From JALOOX01 sp964557955 (GTDB taxonomy: Bacteria > Desulfobacterota > Syntrophobacteria > Syntrophobacterales > Syntrophobacteraceae), in contig CAZLCS010000002.1 in assembly GCA_964557955.1 (NCBI GenBank), forward strand, positions 186,001-250,000: 64,000 nucleotides of DNA, given 5' to 3'. Numbering within the stretch: the stretch's first letter is position 1; each line of letters starts with the position of its first letter. The translations under genes were made by a program, and so were the position numbers. The notes under the pieces were generated by a model that did not search any database, was not told the DNA's origin, and saw nothing but the letters and a program-made list of their open reading frames with translations. Positions 1 through 8,000 of the stretch are shown here, in pieces.

Positions 1-329
1 GTGATATCCGGGAAAAGCAAAGGCGCGGAGTGCTTCAAGAGCGCCAGGAAAGTATGGGCCAGCACCTCATCCGATCCGTTTCCCACAAATACCTGGTTCG
101 GCGCCACCTCGAAATGCCTGGCGACGGCCTCCTTCACGAGGTCGGCGTTGGGATCGGGATAGAGTCGCAACGCATCATCGGCCTCCCGCTTCAAGGCTTC
201 GATCACTTTCGGAGAGGGACCGTAAGGGTTTTCGTTGGTGTTGAGCTTCACCAGGTCCGGGAGCTTGGGCTGCTCGCCGGGTACATAGGGTGTGAGCTCA
301 TGAACGATCGAGCTCCAGTAAATACTCAT
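1..329 (-). CDS. hisC: Histidinol-phosphate aminotransferase, N-terminal part (runs off window)
   Basis: The first 109 residues of a PLP-dependent class I/II aminotransferase; the rest lies beyond base 1. Visible are NTNENPYGPSP (residues 30-40), the substrate-phosphate loop typical of HisC, LYPDP at 56-60, and GNGSDE at 83-88, which contacts the PLP phosphate. The enzyme converts imidazole acetol phosphate plus glutamate to histidinol phosphate in histidine synthesis, in the cytoplasm. The ATG at 329 follows GAGG with 8-base spacing. The catalytic lysine is outside the window, so substrate choice within the HisC-like group cannot be confirmed. No other his gene is visible here. Confidence 0.9.
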   Translation of the reverse strand, partial: MSIYWSSIVHELTPYVPGEQPKLPDLVKLNTNENPYGPSPKVIEALKREADDALRLYPDPNADLVKEAVARHFEVAPNQVFVGNGSDEVLAHTFLALLKHSAPLLFPDI

Positions 330-541
330 TTTATAAACCTCATTGAACAGTCGATGACAGGTTCACCCTGGGGTGCTACCGGGCAGGTTGAGAAGACCGG
401 CGAATTCTGCGCCACGAGACTTCTGCAACATGCAAAATTTCTTTATACACCCATGAAGGCCTCAGCGCCATCTTGAATTGAACCCCATGCAGCCGTGAAT
501 CGTTGAATCATCTCCGTCTTGTGTATTGAGAGGCTGAAAAG

Positions 542-572
542 AATCGAGGCGGACGTAACGTCCGCCTCGATT
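542..572. terminator. Perfect 15-1-15 inverted repeat, likely bidirectional terminator
   Basis: Arms of 15 bases at 542-556 and 558-572 are exact reverse complements around a single A. This GC-rich stem lies about 60 bases past the amtB stop and 210 bases upstream of hisC. There is no T run on either side, so classic intrinsic termination is not certain. The 303-base gap 330-632 shows nothing else clear. Confidence 0.6.
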
Positions 573-632
573 GCTGTGCGTCTACGTGAAGCGCAGAGGC
601 CCTCACGCCTTCTGCCGTACTGAACGGACACC

Positions 633-2033
633 CTATCGGGCGGGCTCCGGTTCGGCCGCTGGGCTGTAGACCTTCGCTGCAGGCCTGGGAGCTCCGGTTC
701 CTCCGCTGGAAGCTCCGAACCCGCCGTGGGATGACACCATCGCAAAATCGGGATACGCATTGAGGCCATGCTCGTTGAAATCGAGACCCTCGATTTCCTC
801 ATCGGGGGATACCCGAAGCCCGATGGTCGCCTTGATAACGTTGAAGAGGATGAAGGCGGTGCCGAACGTCCAGACGAAAGTTGCTGCACATCCGAGAGCC
901 TGCACACCCAGCTGACCCAGCGTGAAGCCCTTGATGTTGAAAATGGCGGCGGCGAGAGTCCCCCAGACGCCATTGACGGCATGGACCGAAACGGCGCCAA
1001 CAGGGTCATCGACGCCAATCCGGTCGATGAAAAGCACAGACACGACCACCAGGACCCCACCGATGAGACCGATCATCACCGCACTCACCGGCGCCACGTT
1101 GTTGCAGGGGGCCGTGATCGCCACCAGGCCTGCGAGCGCCCCATTCAAAGACATGGAGAGATCGGGTTTCTTGGCAATGAGCCAGATGGTGGTCATGGCG
1201 GCGACGGCGCCCGCCGCGGCAGCCAGGTTCGTGTTGACGAAGATCATGGCGATGTCTTTCGTTCCCGCAGTCGTGGAGCCGGGATTGAATCCGAACCATC
1301 CGAGCCACAGGATGAAAACGCCTACGGCAGCCAGTGGCAGGTTGTGACCCGGAATGGCACGGGGCCGCCCCTTGGAATCATACTTTCCAATTCTGGGGCC
1401 AAGAACGATGGCTCCGGCCAGAGCAGCCCATCCTCCCACCGAATGGACGACGGTGGAACCGGCGAAGTCGATGAAGCCCATTTTCTCCAGCCAGCCGCCC
1501 CCCTGGTACAAACCTCCCCAGGCCCAGCTTCCCACCACGGGATAGATGAAAGCACTGATGAAGAAGCTGTAGGCAATGTATCCGGCGAACTTCGTGCGCT
1601 CTGCCATGGCACCGGATACGATCGTGGCGGCGGTGGCGGCGAATACGACCTGGAACATCCAGAAAGCCAGCACCCATGGGTCCCCGTCCGGAGTGAAGTC
1701 GGAAAGGAAGAATCCCGAGGTCCCGATGAACCCTCCTGCGGACGCTCCGAACATGAGCCCAAAGCCGATGGCCCAGAAACCGAGGCTCCCCACCGAGAAG
1801 TCCATGAGGTTTTTCATCATGATGTTGACGGAGTTTTTGGCGCGTGTGAAGCCTGCCTCCACACAGGCAAACCCGGCCTGCATGAAGAAGACCAGAGCTG
1901 CGGCCACGAGCGTCCAGACGTAGTCCAGGTTCTTCTGGACATCCTTGACCGTGGGCTCGTCCTCGGCCCAACCCATGACGGGGCAGACCACGCTGATAAA
2001 AAGAGTGCTCAGTAGAATGATTTTGCGATGCAT
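633..2033 (-). CDS. amtB: Ammonium transporter AmtB
   Basis: A 466-residue Amt/MEP/Rh ammonium channel of the inner membrane. A likely signal peptide ends near residue 23 (VMGWA), followed by about eleven hydrophobic segments. The twin pore histidines are visible in TVVHSVGGWA and SVHAVNGVWG. The C-terminal tail has the family pattern LRVSPDEEIEGLD...EHG, the part that interacts with PII. The ATG at 2033 is preferred over an upstream in-frame start at 2102 because it follows GGGAGG closely and starts a good signal sequence. The last 30 residues are rich in Ala, Gly and Pro and probably flexible. It lies 72 bases after the PII gene and is probably co-transcribed from a sigma-54-type promoter. 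Confidence 0.96.
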   Translation of the reverse strand: MHRKIILLSTLFISVVCPVMGWAEDEPTVKDVQKNLDYVWTLVAAALVFFMQAGFACVEAGFTRAKNSVNIMMKNLMDFSVGSLGFWAIGFGLMFGASAGGFIGTSGFFLSDFTPDGDPWVLAFWMFQVVFAATAATIVSGAMAERTKFAGYIAYSFFISAFIYPVVGSWAWGGLYQGGGWLEKMGFIDFAGSTVVHSVGGWAALAGAIVLGPRIGKYDSKGRPRAIPGHNLPLAAVGVFILWLGWFGFNPGSTTAGTKDIAMIFVNTNLAAAAGAVAAMTTIWLIAKKPDLSMSLNGALAGLVAITAPCNNVAPVSAVMIGLIGGVLVVVSVLFIDRIGVDDPVGAVSVHAVNGVWGTLAAAIFNIKGFTLGQLGVQALGCAATFVWTFGTAFILFNVIKATIGLRVSPDEEIEGLDFNEHGLNAYPDFAMVSSHGGFGASSGGTGAPRPAAKVYSPAAEPEPAR

Positions 2034-2105
2034 TGCCTTCCTCCCTGTGTTGATTCTCTGTCCCTGTGTCCGCACCCAGGGCAGTTCCATGGGTCCACCC
2101 AAATC

Positions 2106-2444
2106 TCAGAGGGCATCGAGCCCCGTCTCTCCAGTCCTGATGCGCACGGTTTCTTCAATCCCGGAAACGAAGATCTTGCCATCCCCGATTTTGCCCGTAT
2201 TGGCCGTCTCCTGTATGGTTTCCATGACTTCCCGGGCTCTGGCTTCAGGCACGGCGAGAGTGACCAGGATTTTCGGGATGAAGTCCACCTTGTACTCGGC
2301 TCCCCTGTAAACCTCCACATGTCCCTTTTGCCGACCGAACCCCTTGACTTCATGAACCGTCATTCCCTGAAGTCCTTTATTCACGAGGGCGTGCTGAACC
2401 TCAGCCAGCTTGAACGGCTTGATGATTGCCTCGATCTTGACCAT
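2106..2444 (-). CDS. glnK: PII nitrogen regulatory protein (GlnK/GlnB)
   Basis: A 112-residue PII signal protein, the usual family length. It carries the T-loop pattern YRGAEYKVDF with Tyr51, the classical uridylylation site, and the start MVKIEAIIKPFK. The C-terminal signature GDGKIFVSGIEETVRIRTGE is present. PII trimers sense ATP/ADP and 2-oxoglutarate; next to amtB the protein most likely acts as GlnK, plugging the ammonium channel when nitrogen is plentiful. The ATG at 2444 follows GGGAGG at good spacing; the longer frame to 2477 adds eleven unconserved residues. The glnK name rests on the neighbour, because the sequence alone does not separate GlnB from GlnK. Confidence 0.95.
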   Translation of the reverse strand: MVKIEAIIKPFKLAEVQHALVNKGLQGMTVHEVKGFGRQKGHVEVYRGAEYKVDFIPKILVTLAVPEARAREVMETIQETANTGKIGDGKIFVSGIEETVRIRTGETGLDAL

Positions 2445-2496
2445 GACGTTCCTCCCTGCACGAAATGTGTCTGTCACCTGTTGGCTGGAGGAATAG

Positions 2497-2511
2497 GCAA
2501 GGAGCAGGCCA
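2497..2511 (-). promoter_or_regulatory. Sigma-54 promoter of glnK-amtB
   Basis: On the minus strand the bases TGGCCTGCTCCTTGC match the sigma-54 pattern TGGCAC-N5-TTGC, with the invariant GG and GC dinucleotides at the correct 10-base separation. The predicted start near 2485 leaves a leader of about 40 bases before the glnK ATG. Nitrogen-controlled sigma-54 transcription of glnK-amtB is well known in proteobacteria, so site and context agree. Confidence 0.75.
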
Positions 2512-2550
2512 AGACAGGAAATACCACCATATTATACTGTATTTATTATG

Positions 2551-2562
2551 TTTTCATGAAAA
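2551..2562. promoter_or_regulatory. 12-bp palindrome in AT-rich DNA upstream of glnK promoter
   Basis: TTTTCATGAAAA is a perfect palindrome inside a clearly AT-rich stretch (about 2520-2645) that contrasts with the GC-rich surroundings. It sits about 65-75 bases upstream of the predicted glnK start, a normal place for an activator or bending-protein site. It does not match the enterobacterial NtrC consensus, so the binding protein is unknown. Confidence 0.3.
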
Positions 2563-2717
2563 GGCTTATCTATTTTAGCTCAAGACATGGAACACTTTTG
2601 TTCACATTGTCACTAAGAAGGATGAATAGAACAATTTTGTAGTCAAGACTGGAGATCGCTTTCGCGAAGAACTGCGGGCTCTGGCAGCGGTAAAGAGGGA
2701 GGGAGATCCTTATCGAG

Positions 2718-2762
2718 GCATGGATGAGGGCACTGGGTAGGTCGCAGTGCCCTCATCCATGC
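2718..2762. terminator. Perfect 18-9-18 hairpin downstream of the 180-residue gene
   Basis: Arms 2718-2735 and 2745-2762 are exact complements separated by nine bases. It follows the stop of the minus-strand gene 2786-3328 by about 24 bases and most likely ends that transcript, isolating it from glnK. It lacks a T run. Confidence 0.6.
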
Positions 2763-2785
2763 AGCAGCACAAGGTGGGCATAGAC

Positions 2786-3328
2786 TCAGGACTTGGCCGG
2801 GGCGGCCTGCTCCTGGCGAGCCTTTTCGTCCCGTTCGATTTCGGCCTCGATGGGTTGAAAGAATTGGCTGATGCGACCCTGGTTCAGGGTCTCGTCGTAA
2901 GTGAGCAAAATATTCACTTTGCCTGAAGCCCAGAAGAGCTTACGGTCGGATTCGTCTGGGCGAAAGGGATTTCCATATTCCCTGACGAACTGGTCCCGCA
3001 TCCTCGTGAAGCTCTGCATCGAACTGAAATAGATCATGACGTTGTAAAAACGCCCCTTGTAGAAGCCATAAACGACCTTGTCCACCACAATGCCATGCAG
3101 CTCCACGACCTCGCCTTCCCGGGTGTAGAACTTCTGGTCCTTATCCTCGCCGATGAGCTTCAGGTCAGGCAGGTCACGGATATTCGCGGCCCAGGCGATA
3201 TCCCTGAACCCCTCGGCCTGCTGGATTGGCGGGGACGCCAGAAAGCCGAACATGGCCCAGCAAATGAACAGAAGAGCTACCGCCAGGACTGCAACGGCGG
3301 CTGTCTTGGCCTTGCTGCGATCACTCAT
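2786..3328 (-). CDS. Conserved hypothetical membrane-anchored protein, 180 residues
   Basis: One hydrophobic helix at about residues 10-30 follows a short basic start, so the bulk of the protein should face the periplasm or be exported. The soluble part contains a block reading YGFYKGRFYNVMIYFSS and the phrase REYGNPFRPDE, reminiscent of small periplasmic domains that occur in several deltaproteobacteria. I cannot assign a function. The tail (about 155-180) is charged and Ala/Gln-rich. Its start overlaps the end of the zinc-finger gene 3325-3522 by four bases (ATGA), indicating translational coupling, and a strong hairpin follows the stop. Confidence 0.75.
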   Translation of the reverse strand: MSDRSKAKTAAVAVLAVALLFICWAMFGFLASPPIQQAEGFRDIAWAANIRDLPDLKLIGEDKDQKFYTREGEVVELHGIVVDKVVYGFYKGRFYNVMIYFSSMQSFTRMRDQFVREYGNPFRPDESDRKLFWASGKVNILLTYDETLNQGRISQFFQPIEAEIERDEKARQEQAAPAKS

Positions 3329-3522
3329 TCCTCTTCCTCTTCGTCACCCTGGATCACCAGGTGTCGTTCCAAGAAATCAAGGAGCCTCCGGCCATCAGCA
3401 GTGGGCAGCCAGCCGAGCCCCCCACATTGGTCGCACTCCGTCATGTCTCCATGGTCTTCGGAGGCCAGTACTCCCTCTCCCCAGCACTTCCAGCACCGGA
3501 CTTCAAGCTCCGGAAGTCCCAT
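3325..3522 (-). CDS. Small CxxCxGxG zinc-finger protein, 65 residues
   Basis: Two cysteine knuckles, CWKCWGEG (from residue 10) and CDQCGGLG (from about residue 30), spaced like half of a DnaJ-type zinc finger, followed by an acidic tail of five glutamates. It should bind one zinc ion; its partner is unknown. It overlaps the next gene by ATGA, so the two are probably made together. No J-domain is present. Confidence 0.7.
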   Translation of the reverse strand: MGLPELEVRCWKCWGEGVLASEDHGDMTECDQCGGLGWLPTADGRRLLDFLERHLVIQGDEEEEE

Positions 3523-3745
3523 GATCCGCCGCCTCCTCTTTCCTCAGCCCTTCCCTACGCCGGATGCCCCATCCCATGCCGCAATCCCAACCGATCCCCT
3601 GATTCACGCCAAGTCCCCGGCATCGGCCGCAGTCGCACCGCAGGCGACATGTCGCCGAAAGGCAAGCGGGGCGTGGCCACCCGCGAAGAACCGGCGCAAA
3701 TCTAACCGCCTCAAGGGGTGGTGGCAAGGATAAATCGGGCGAGGG

Positions 3746-5146
3746 TCAAAACTCGGCGTGGCCGGGTGTACGGGGAAACGGAATGACCTCACGGATATTG
3801 GGAATTCCGGTACAAAACTGAACCATCCGCTCCAGCCCCAGGCCGAAGCCGGCATGCGGGACCGTCCCCCACTCCCGCAGCTCGACATACCATCGGTATT
3901 CTTCCACCGAAATGGACCTCGACCGCATCTGCTCCAAGAGCATATCCTTGCGCTCTTCCCTCTGGGAGCCCCCGACGATCTCACCGATGCGGGGAACCAG
4001 AATATCCATGGCAGCCACGGTGCTCTCATTATCATTCACGCGCATGTAGAATGGCTTTAGACTCCGCGGGAAGTTCAAGATGGCGACGGGCTTTTTGAAT
4101 ACCCTCTCCGTCAGGTAGCGTTCGTGCTCCGCCTGGAGGTCATTGCCCCAAGCCACGGGAAAAGCAAATGGTTCGCCCGACTTCTCCAGCAGTTGAACGG
4201 CCTCCGTGTAGGAAATCGCCTCGAAGGGGTCCCTCACCGTCTGCTCCAGTACCTGCCTCAGATTGGGCTCCATGAACCGGCTGAAGAACTCGATATCCTC
4301 ATCACAGCGATCCAACACCGCTTGAACGAGGTGCTTTACCATCGCCTCCGCGAGCTCAAGGTCTCCGATCAGGTCGCAAAAAGCCATTTCCGGCTCGACC
4401 ATCCAGAACTCGGCCAGATGGCGGCTGGTATTGGAATTTTCAGCCCGGAACGTGGGACCGAACGTATAGACCTTCCCCAACGCGAGGGCATAGATCTCGG
4501 CCTGCAGCTGGCCGCTCACCGTGAGAAACGTCGGACGTCCGAAGAAGTCCGGCGAAAGGGCGGCAGCCTCCTGCCCGGGCACGGCCCGGCTCGGATCGAG
4601 CGTGGTGACCCGGAAGACATCCCCGGCCCCTTCGCAGTCGCTCGCCGTGATGATGGGGGTGTGGATGTACAGGAACCCGCGCTCCTCGAGGAACTGGTGG
4701 ATCGCAAAGCTGATGCGGTTCCGGACGCGCATGGCCGCACCGATGGTGTTGGTTCTGGGGCGAAGATGAGCGATTTCACGGAGGAATTCGAAGGAGTGCC
4801 GTTTCTTCTGGAGCGGGTAGGTTGCAGGGTCTGCAGGTCCCACCACTTCCAACCTTGTAGCGTGAACCTCGACGGCCTGCCCCTTGCCCGGGGAGCGCTC
4901 GAGGGTTCCCTCGACCGAAAGGCTGCATCCATTGCTGATCCCTGCCAGAACGCTCTGAACAGCGGGGCGGCTGTGGTCTGCCACGACCTGGAGGTTCTTG
5001 AGACAGGACCCGTCGTTCAATTCGATAAAGCTCACTCCAGCCTTGGAATCCCGCCTGGTACGGACCCAGCCGTTTACCTTCACACGGCGTCCCGCGGCTT
5101 CGGGATCCGTCTTCAAGACCTCGAAGACACTCCTGACTCGATCCAT
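3746..5146 (-). CDS. asnS: Asparaginyl-tRNA synthetase
   Basis: A 466-residue class IIb aminoacyl-tRNA synthetase, full length. The N-terminal OB-fold anticodon-binding domain includes VNGWVRTRRDSKAGVSFIEL. The catalytic core shows motif 2 (FRAENSNTSRHLAEFWMVEPE) and motif 3 (GFGLGLERMVQF, then REVIPFPRTPG). It charges tRNA-Asn with asparagine in the cytoplasm. The ATG at 5146 is preceded by GGGAGAA; the track-length start at 5167 adds seven residues without support. It stands alone between a short gene pair and the YyaL gene. Motif 2 in the AsnRS rather than AspRS form makes the specificity fairly safe. Confidence 0.96.
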   Translation of the reverse strand: MDRVRSVFEVLKTDPEAAGRRVKVNGWVRTRRDSKAGVSFIELNDGSCLKNLQVVADHSRPAVQSVLAGISNGCSLSVEGTLERSPGKGQAVEVHATRLEVVGPADPATYPLQKKRHSFEFLREIAHLRPRTNTIGAAMRVRNRISFAIHQFLEERGFLYIHTPIITASDCEGAGDVFRVTTLDPSRAVPGQEAAALSPDFFGRPTFLTVSGQLQAEIYALALGKVYTFGPTFRAENSNTSRHLAEFWMVEPEMAFCDLIGDLELAEAMVKHLVQAVLDRCDEDIEFFSRFMEPNLRQVLEQTVRDPFEAISYTEAVQLLEKSGEPFAFPVAWGNDLQAEHERYLTERVFKKPVAILNFPRSLKPFYMRVNDNESTVAAMDILVPRIGEIVGGSQREERKDMLLEQMRSRSISVEEYRWYVELREWGTVPHAGFGLGLERMVQFCTGIPNIREVIPFPRTPGHAEF

Positions 5147-5226
5147 GCTTTCTCCCGACTGTCTCACACCCTCGTCTCCCTACCCTTAGCCGACCGTACC
5201 CAGGCGGCCTGCACAACTTGCCCTTG

Positions 5227-7284
5227 TCACCCTGCGAGCGCCTGACGGAGCGATTCGAGATCGTTCACCGGTTTCCGGCAGGCGTAATTCTCGCACAAAT
5301 ACACTGTCGTCTTACCGTCGACGGCGCCCATGGATTCCACATAGGGACATAACCTCACAACGCGAGGCTTTCCCTCGTCGACGGGAGCCCCCACAACGAC
5401 GCGGCGTGGCCCGAACTTCCGGTGGACGGCTTCGAGCATGCCTCTGTGATCAGGGGCCGTCGGATCACCGACGATCACCACCTCCTGTCCAGGGCCGACA
5501 GCGAAGTCCACCGCATTTAAAAACTGAGTATACGCCGAGGGGTAATCGGATACCAGACTCGAGAAATGATCCAGGATCATTTCTCCCCGCTGCTCCAGTG
5601 AAGGATCCCCCATCATGCGGCCGAGACGAAGCAGGTTGAGGGCCGCCACGGAGTTGCCCGACGGGATCGCTCCGTCGTAGATCGGCTTGTCTCGCACGAT
5701 CAGGGCTTCCCCATCCACTCCGCTGAAGAAACACCCTCCAGCCGTGTCATCCCAGAACAGCCTCAGCATGTCTCCGTTGAGCCTCACCGCCTGTTCCAGG
5801 AAACGCACATCGAGTGTCGACTCATAGAGATCGATGAGGCCCCATACCAAAAAAGCGTAATCATCCAGGAATCCGAGGTGGGCAACCTCTCCTTCCCGAA
5901 AGCGGCGGCGCAGCCGGCCGGAATCGTCAATCAGGGCTTCCAGCACGAAATCCGCAGCCCGAACTGCTGCCTGAAGCCATGAAGCCTCCCCGATCGCCTG
6001 GTAGCCTTTGGCCAGGGCCGCGATCATGAGACCGTTCCAGGAGGTCAGGACCTTGTCGTCCTTGAGGGGGTGGACCCGCTTTTCCCTTTCAAGATAGAGC
6101 TCTTTTCTGCACTCCTCGAGGACCGTCTTCAATGCATCGGCCTGCAATCCTTTGATCCTCGCGTAAACCTCCAGGGATTTGGGTCGATGGGGGATGCTCC
6201 TGTAGTGCTCGAAATTCCCTGCGGCCGTGACGTCGAAGAATCCGCAGAAAAGGTCGGCCCGCTCTTTTCCCAGGACGGCCTTCACCTGCTCTGGGGTCCA
6301 GACGTAGAAAAGGCCTTCCTCTCCCTCACTGTCGGCGTCCTCAGCCGAAAAGAACCCGCCGTGCGGCCCCTGCATGTCCCGCAGCACATACTCAAATATA
6401 TCGCGGGCGGCACCGGAGTGAGAAGAATTTCCCGTCACCTGGTAAGCCTCGACGTAGGCCATTGCCAGCATCGCCTGGTCGTAAAGCATCTTCTCGAAAT
6501 GCGGAACGAGCCAGCGCTCATCTACCGAGTAGCGATGGAATCCCAGGCCCACCTGGTCGAACATCCCTCCATTGCGCATGCTGTCCAGAGTCTTCTCAAC
6601 GATGGTGAGAGCCCCGGATTCGGGGCGGCGCTCGTGCCACCTCAGGAGGAAGGTCAGATGATGAGGCGTAGGAAATTTGGGGGCCTTTCCGAAACCTCCC
6701 CACCTTGTATCGAACATCTGCTTGAGCTGGTCATGCCCCTTCGCCAGAGTATCCAGGCCCAGAACAACCGAATCTGCACTCTTCTTTTCCGGCTGCATCG
6801 CTCCAATAATCTTGTCGCAAACCTGGAGCAGACGGTCTCTGTCCTGCCGCCACAGATTGTTTACGGAGCGAATGATCTCCATGAACCCGGGCATGCCCAT
6901 TCGGCTTTCCTTTGGGAAATAGCTCCCCGCATAGAAGGGTCTGCGGTCCGGGGTCATGAAGATGGAAAGGGGCCACCCTCCCCTCCCTGTCAGCAACTGG
7001 CAGACGGTCATGTAAATGTCATCGACATCCGGCCTTTCTTCGCGATCCACCTTGATGGAGACCATATGCTCGTTGAGAAGTGCGGCAACCTCCAGGTCTT
7101 CGAAAGATTCATGCTCCATCACGTGGCACCAGTGACATGTGGCATATCCAATGGAAAGAAAGACAGGTTTGTCCTCCTCCCTGGCCCGAGCGAATGCATC
7201 TTCTCCCCATGGATGCCAATCCACGGGATTGTTGGCATGCTGCAGCAAATAGGGACTCTTTTCGCGGCTCAGACGATTGGACAT
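5227..7284 (-). CDS. YyaL/SPATA20-type thioredoxin-fold protein (DUF255)
   Basis: A 685-residue protein of the YyaL/SPATA20 family. The N-terminal 160 residues form a thioredoxin-like domain starting NRLSREKSPYLLQHANNPVDW, with CHWCH (about residue 51) in place of the usual CGPC. The rest is an alpha/alpha toroid like N-acylglucosamine 2-epimerase or cellobiose epimerase folds (motifs GGFGKAPKFPTPHHL, VPHFEKMLYDQA, SWNGLMIAALA). The reaction is not established; a redox or sugar-related role has been proposed. The ATG at 7284 follows GGAGG. It is last in a run of minus-strand redox genes but is separated from them by a hairpin at 7340-7367. Confidence 0.9.
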   Translation of the reverse strand: MSNRLSREKSPYLLQHANNPVDWHPWGEDAFARAREEDKPVFLSIGYATCHWCHVMEHESFEDLEVAALLNEHMVSIKVDREERPDVDDIYMTVCQLLTGRGGWPLSIFMTPDRRPFYAGSYFPKESRMGMPGFMEIIRSVNNLWRQDRDRLLQVCDKIIGAMQPEKKSADSVVLGLDTLAKGHDQLKQMFDTRWGGFGKAPKFPTPHHLTFLLRWHERRPESGALTIVEKTLDSMRNGGMFDQVGLGFHRYSVDERWLVPHFEKMLYDQAMLAMAYVEAYQVTGNSSHSGAARDIFEYVLRDMQGPHGGFFSAEDADSEGEEGLFYVWTPEQVKAVLGKERADLFCGFFDVTAAGNFEHYRSIPHRPKSLEVYARIKGLQADALKTVLEECRKELYLEREKRVHPLKDDKVLTSWNGLMIAALAKGYQAIGEASWLQAAVRAADFVLEALIDDSGRLRRRFREGEVAHLGFLDDYAFLVWGLIDLYESTLDVRFLEQAVRLNGDMLRLFWDDTAGGCFFSGVDGEALIVRDKPIYDGAIPSGNSVAALNLLRLGRMMGDPSLEQRGEMILDHFSSLVSDYPSAYTQFLNAVDFAVGPGQEVVIVGDPTAPDHRGMLEAVHRKFGPRRVVVGAPVDEGKPRVVRLCPYVESMGAVDGKTTVYLCENYACRKPVNDLESLRQALAG

Positions 7285-7339
7285 GACCTGGCCTCCGCTG
7301 AGGGTTTCCTTTTTACGGGTTTGGGCCGGGTGGGAGGAT

Positions 7340-7367
7340 GAAGGGGAGGGAACACGCCCTCCCCTTC
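7340..7367. terminator. 11-bp stem hairpin between zinc-ribbon gene and YyaL gene
   Basis: Arms GAAGGGGAGGG (7340-7350) and its exact complement (7357-7367) enclose a 6-base loop. It is placed where transcription of the upstream zinc-ribbon gene (7435-7638) would stop or be attenuated before the YyaL gene. No T run follows on the minus strand. Confidence 0.5.
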
Positions 7368-7434
7368 AAAAAGATGGGGTGGCAGGAGGCGAGAAGTTCC
7401 AGGTCCTGCAGATGAGCAGCTCTCAAAGCTTCTC

Positions 7435-7638
7435 TCAGCGGGGGGCCGTCACTCCTCCGGTTCCTTCCAACGAGCACTTGGAAAAATCGATGGGCTTCCC
7501 GCAGCCCGCACACGTATGAGATTTGTTGAATTCGTCGGAGAAGATCTCCTTTTCCTTCCCGCACTCAGGGCATTTGCACACGAAAGAGCTCAAGTTCTTG
7601 AAGTTTTCGTACCCGGGGCAATGTGCAGGTGTTGTCAT
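7435..7638 (-). CDS. Zinc-ribbon mini-protein, 67 residues
   Basis: Four conserved cysteines in two knuckles, CPECGK (residues 23-28) and CAGCGK (43-48), form a zinc ribbon; two further Cys (near residues 7 and 21) and one at about 55 could also bind metal. Its segment KEKEIFSDEFNKSH resembles small proteins in anaerobes, but no function is known to me. The start ATG follows AAGGAGGG, a strong ribosome site, which supports it being a real gene despite its size. It is in a minus-strand run with other redox or metal proteins. Confidence 0.7.
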   Translation of the reverse strand: MTTPAHCPGYENFKNLSSFVCKCPECGKEKEIFSDEFNKSHTCAGCGKPIDFSKCSLEGTGGVTAPR

Positions 7639-7724
7639 AGGTCCCTCCTTGGTGTTGAATATCAGTGGCTTGCCGAGAACTTCACCGGGTCACGCACAAA
7701 GCAAGACCCATCCCCCTTCAACGC

Positions 7725-7913
7725 TTATGACTCCACTTCCTCTACAACCAGTTTGCCCTTATGTTTGGTCCCACACGTCGGGCACATGATTTCCACTTCT
7801 TCCTCCGGCCCAATGTACTTTTCTCTGATGGTCTCAGAAGGAATGAAGGAAACGTCGCCACAAGCGCACTGTGGGCATTCACCCCTCACAACATGTCTCG
7901 TCTTCTTTGCCAT
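7725..7913 (-). CDS. Zinc-ribbon mini-protein, 62 residues
   Basis: Two cysteine pairs, CPQCACG (residues 13-19) and CPTCGTKHKGK (44-54), form a probable zinc ribbon around an acidic middle section. The start is MAKKTRHVVRGE, with AGGAG upstream. The function is not recognised; such proteins are often partners of oxidoreductases or nucleic acids. It lies between the zinc ribbon at 7435 and the peroxiredoxin gene, both in the same direction with gaps of about 87 bases. Confidence 0.7.
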   Translation of the reverse strand: MAKKTRHVVRGECPQCACGDVSFIPSETIREKYIGPEEEVEIMCPTCGTKHKGKLVVEEVES

Positions 7914-8000
7914 GCTTCCACTCCTCTCGGTCCAGTCATTTCAGTGATCCACACGTGATGCGCAGCTCGTGACACATAGAGCCTGCGCCTGCTGCAAAGC

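Noticed and set aside
768..2015. 415-codon plus-strand frame across amtB
   Set aside because: It is the antisense of amtB; the predicted protein is rich in charged and His/Gly residues typical of shadows in GC-rich DNA, with no known domain.
3503..3727. 74-codon minus-strand frame with several Cys
   Set aside because: Cysteines are not in knuckles and the start lacks a ribosome site; likely chance in the gap between asnS and the zinc-finger gene.
4124..5245. 373-codon plus-strand frame across asnS
   Set aside because: Antisense of a certain gene (asnS motifs clear); no ribosome site or domain.
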